Shown here in pieces: positions 61,934 through 64,000 of a stretch of DNA of 64,000 bases. Location: assembly GCF_023660105.1 (NCBI RefSeq), contig NZ_JAMHGA010000001.1, forward strand, positions 1-64,000, given 5' to 3'. The notes beneath the pieces were generated by a model. The model was not told the DNA's origin and searched no databases. It saw only the letters and a list, made by a program, of their open reading frames with translations. A program made the position numbers and the translations under genes. Numbering within the stretch: position 1 is the first letter of the stretch; every line of letters begins with the position of its first letter. Origin of the DNA: Desulfovibrio aminophilus. Lineage in GTDB: Bacteria > Desulfobacterota > Desulfovibrionia > Desulfovibrionales > Desulfovibrionaceae.

Positions 61934-62386
61934 CTAGGCCTCGCCCATGGCGAAGTCCACCTTGATCTTGTACAGGCGGCTGGCGGGCAGGTTGAGGATC
62001 GGGATGCCCGTGGCGGCCGTGATCCCGGCCAGGGTGGACTCCACGTTCTCCCAGGAGGGGCCGATGTAGGCGAACCAGACGTTGAACTCGTGCTCGCGCA
62101 GATAGTTGTGGGTCACGCCGGGGTGCTTGTTGACCTCGGCCACGAAGGCCTCCAACCGGTCCTCGGGCACCCGGGCGGCGCAGAGCGTGGAGCGCCAGCC
62201 CAGCCTGCGGGAGTCGAAATTCGCGCCGGTGCGGCGGATCACGCCGCTCTGCCGGAGCGCCCGCACCCGGGCCAGCACTTCGGCCTCGGTCAGGCCCAGG
62301 CGCTCGCCCACCACGGCGTAGGGCCGCGATTCCAGGGGAAAGTCGGACTGGATGATGTCGAGAATCCGCTTGTCGAAATCGTCCAT
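61934..62386 (-). CDS. Siroheme decarboxylase subunit (AhbA/AhbB family)
   Basis: A 150-residue Lrp/AsnC-like protein: helix-turn-helix-like start FDKRILDIIQSDFPLESRPYAVVGERLGL, seen as FDKRILDIIQSDFPLESRPY, followed by VIRRTGANFDSRRLGWRSTLCAARV and HPGVTHNYLREHEFNVWF, which characterise siroheme decarboxylases. AhbA and AhbB act together to make didecarboxysiroheme, the substrate of AhbC. Only one subunit is here, about 9 kb from ahbC-hemB-ahbD. Whether it is A or B is unclear. Start at 62386 follows GGAGG. Confidence 0.88.
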   Translation of the reverse strand: MDDFDKRILDIIQSDFPLESRPYAVVGERLGLTEAEVLARVRALRQSGVIRRTGANFDSRRLGWRSTLCAARVPEDRLEAFVAEVNKHPGVTHNYLREHEFNVWFAYIGPSWENVESTLAGITAATGIPILNLPASRLYKIKVDFAMGEA

Positions 62387-62480
62387 GAAAACCTCCGCGC
62401 CTTGGTCAGTACGTGCCCGGCCGGGGCTTGTCAACGCGCGGGCTTTGCGCAAAAGCCCGGCCTGGGCTAGGATGCCTCCC

Positions 62481-62975
62481 ATGAACACCGACGACCGCCC
62501 CAAGAGCCGCTCCCAGAAGAAACGCGACATGATCGCCCTGCAGGACATGGGCGCGCGGCTGCAGGAGCTCTCCCCCGAAGCCCTGGGTCGCGTGGAGATG
62601 CCCGAGGACCTACGCCGGGCCGTGCTCGACGCCAAGAAGATGAAGAACCACGAGGCGCGCCGCCGCCAAGTCCAGTACATCGGCGTGCTCATGCGCGACG
62701 CCGACCCCGAGCCCATCCGCCGGGCCCTGGAGATCAAGGACCAGGACCGGCTGGCCGACTCCCGCGCCTTCCAGCGCCTGGAACGCTGGCGCGACGGCCT
62801 GGTGGAGGCCCTGCCCGGCGTGGCCGAGGAAATCCTCGCGGCCTGCCCCGGCGCGGACCTGGAGCGCCTCTCCCGCGTGGCCGCCGAGGCCCGGCGCGAA
62901 CGCGAGAAGAACGCCCCGCCCAAGGCCTTCCGCGCCCTGTTCCGGGCCCTGCGCGATCTGGAATCCGAGGCCTGA
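62481..62975 (+). CDS. DarP/YjgA-family ribosome-associated protein
   Basis: A 164-residue DUF615 protein. SRSQKKRDMIALQDMGARLQELSPEAL and KKMKNHEARRRQVQYIGVLMRD, seen as SRSQKKRDMIALQDMG and RRRQVQYIGVLMRD, are typical for DarP, which helps 50S ribosomal subunit assembly. ATG at 62481 is preceded by GCTAGGAT. Divergent from the AhbA/B gene. Confidence 0.9.
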   Translation: MNTDDRPKSRSQKKRDMIALQDMGARLQELSPEALGRVEMPEDLRRAVLDAKKMKNHEARRRQVQYIGVLMRDADPEPIRRALEIKDQDRLADSRAFQRLERWRDGLVEALPGVAEEILAACPGADLERLSRVAAEARREREKNAPPKAFRALFRALRDLESEA

Positions 62976-63048
62976 ACAGGGCTTGACGCGCCGCCGCCGG
63001 GACTTATTTCAACACAGCACGATTCCCCCAACGACAAGGAGCATTCCC

Positions 63049-63312
63049 GTGATCTTCGAATACGCCGGCATCGTCACCGAACTGGAGGACCGCGTCTGTC
63101 CGCACTGCAACAAGCCCCTGGACCCCTGGGTGGCCCCTCCGGGCTCGGGCTGGGGCATCATCATGGTCTGCAACAACAACGAGTGCCCTCATTTCCAGGA
63201 TTCGGACAAGGACATCATCAACAAGCGCGACGACTCCAACCTGGGTTGCCGCTACGCGGAAAACCCGGACAACGGCTACAAGCCCTTCAATCTCGTGGCC
63301 CTCTGCCGCTGA
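63049..63312 (+). CDS. Small zinc-ribbon protein
   Basis: An 87-residue protein with two cysteine pairs, VCPHCNKPL and VCNNNECPHF, plus a lone cysteine near the C-terminus (LVALCR). GTG start at 63049 is supported by AAGGAG. It resembles conserved short zinc ribbons of unknown role in Desulfovibrio. Monocistronic, with terminator. Confidence 0.78.
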   Translation: MIFEYAGIVTELEDRVCPHCNKPLDPWVAPPGSGWGIIMVCNNNECPHFQDSDKDIINKRDDSNLGCRYAENPDNGYKPFNLVALCR

Positions 63313-63339
63313 TCGCGGCCGTCGGTTGGAAACACCCAC

Positions 63340-63369
63340 GGGGCGGCCTCCGGGCCGCCCCGCTCTTTT
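63340..63369 (+). terminator. Terminator of the zinc-ribbon gene
   Basis: A 9-bp G/C stem (63340-63348 with 63353-63361), TCCG loop, then GCTCTTTT. Confidence 0.82.
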
Positions 63370-63450
63370 CCGGGCCCCGCCGTGTTTCCTTTCCCTGGCT
63401 TTGGTGATAGGCCTTCACTCCCGGCCGCGAACGGCCGCAAGGAGTCCATC

Positions 63451-64000
63451 GTGATCCGTCTCCGAGGCAACGCGACCGCCCTGATCGCCCTCGTGGGGGC
63501 CTGCAGCCTCTGGGCCAGCTCCTTCGTGGTCCTGAAGGTGGCCTTCCGCCACTACGATCCCATGCTGGTGATCTTCGGCCGCATGGCCGTGGCCAGCCTC
63601 TGCTTCGCCCTGGCCTGGAAGGGCCTGCGCTCCAGCTTCACCTACCGCAGGGGGGACTGGAAGCCCCTGCTGTTCATGGCCGTGTGCGAGCCGTGCTTCT
63701 ACTTCATCTTCGAGGCCCTGGCCCTGAAGCACACCGACGCCTCCCAGGCGGGCATGATCACGGCCATGCTGCCCCTGCTGGTGGCCGTGTCCGCGCGCTT
63801 CGTGCTCAAGGAGCACATCTCGCGTCGCACCCTGGCGGGCTTCGGCCTGGCCATCGCGGGGGTGGTCCTGCTCTCGGCGGGCGGCCGGGCCACGGAATCC
63901 TCGCCCAATCCGGCCCTGGGCAACTTCATGGAGTTCCTGGCCATGGTCTGCGCCACGGGCTACATGATCACCCTCAAGTCGCTCTCCGCGCGCTACTCGC
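63451..64000 (+). CDS. EamA/DMT-family transporter, 3' end beyond window
   Basis: The frame opens with GTG at 63451 after AAGGAG and is still open at 64000 (183 residues seen). Six hydrophobic segments are visible, starting TALIALVGACSLWASSFVVLK, seen as ALIALVGACSLWASSFVVLK, followed by a VIFGRMAVASLCFALAW helix and ALALKHTDASQAGMITAMLP and the GFGLAIAGVVLLSAGG helix, the usual EamA repeat. Members export metabolites such as amino acids; substrate unknown. Confidence 0.88.
   Translation, partial: MIRLRGNATALIALVGACSLWASSFVVLKVAFRHYDPMLVIFGRMAVASLCFALAWKGLRSSFTYRRGDWKPLLFMAVCEPCFYFIFEALALKHTDASQAGMITAMLPLLVAVSARFVLKEHISRRTLAGFGLAIAGVVLLSAGGRATESSPNPALGNFMEFLAMVCATGYMITLKSLSARYS

Overview
The window is about 64 kb of high-GC (roughly two-thirds G+C) bacterial chromosome, most likely from a sulfate reducer of the Desulfovibrionaceae. 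The main pointers are the siroheme-based heme route (ahbC-hemB-ahbD plus a siroheme decarboxylase subunit), a single-copy short-flagellin/fliD/fliS module with sigma-28 and sigma-54 promoters, NikR, split glycine dehydrogenase, a second-type DnaA and many small proteins without recognisable family. No rRNA, tRNA, CRISPR array, prophage or insertion sequence was seen. The first 12 bases match the 3' end of the Tn5/Nextera mosaic end, so the left edge is probably a true contig end with untrimmed adapter.

Layout. 13-2261 (-): a FleQ-like sigma-54 activator followed by a secreted/low-complexity protein cut by the contig end. 2416-6217 (-): methyltransferase, nikR, GTP cyclohydrolase folE2, a small flagellar rod-type protein and a flavoprotein dehydrogenase. 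6430-11846 (+): glycine cleavage operon gcvH-gcvPA-gcvPB-lpd plus a beta-hydroxyacid dehydrogenase; gcvT is not here. 11921-16254: PilZ protein, a receiver-like/TPR protein and four small family-specific proteins. 16462-20956 (+): an EF-G paralogue, then a metal P-type ATPase with a MarR regulator. 21035-24711 (-): TetR-controlled HlyD/ABC/ABC-2 exporter with a palindromic operator. 24836-28052 (+): acyltransferase, RNase J, FAH-family hydrolase.

28194-37547 (+) is the conserved translation/envelope cluster rpsB-tsf-pyrH-frr-uppS-cdsA-dxr-rseP-tsaB, interrupted between uppS and cdsA by an opposite-strand GAF/HD-GYP c-di-GMP phosphodiesterase. 37620-40877 (-): an atypical dnaA, a 594-bp AT-rich intergenic region with repeated TTTTCAACA motifs and a foldable RNA-like element, thyX and a degenerate P-loop protein. 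41098-46829 (+): flagellin, fliD, fliS and two glycosyltransferases, a plausible flagellin assembly and glycosylation unit. 46972-49485: YIP1-like membrane protein, a small protein and an OmpA/FlgO-like lipoprotein.

49618-52961 (+): ahbC-hemB-ahbD heme operon. 52968-53648 (-): a low-GC membrane protein that looks acquired. 53855-57365 (-): Lrp-type regulator and bifunctional PutA for proline use. 57502-61209 (+): Mla-type lipid transport operon with a STAS-MlaE fusion and a PqiC-like lipoprotein. 61262-62386 (-): rpe and an AhbA/AhbB siroheme decarboxylase subunit. 62481-64000 (+): DarP-like protein, a zinc-ribbon protein and the start of an EamA transporter that runs off the right edge.

No clear-cut new multi-gene system was found. 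The most unusual signals are the DnaA lacking its arginine-finger residues next to a structured AT-rich region, the FleQ-like regulator with GAFTHA in place of GAFTGA, the EF-G paralogue without the switch-II histidine, and the isolated low-GC membrane gene.
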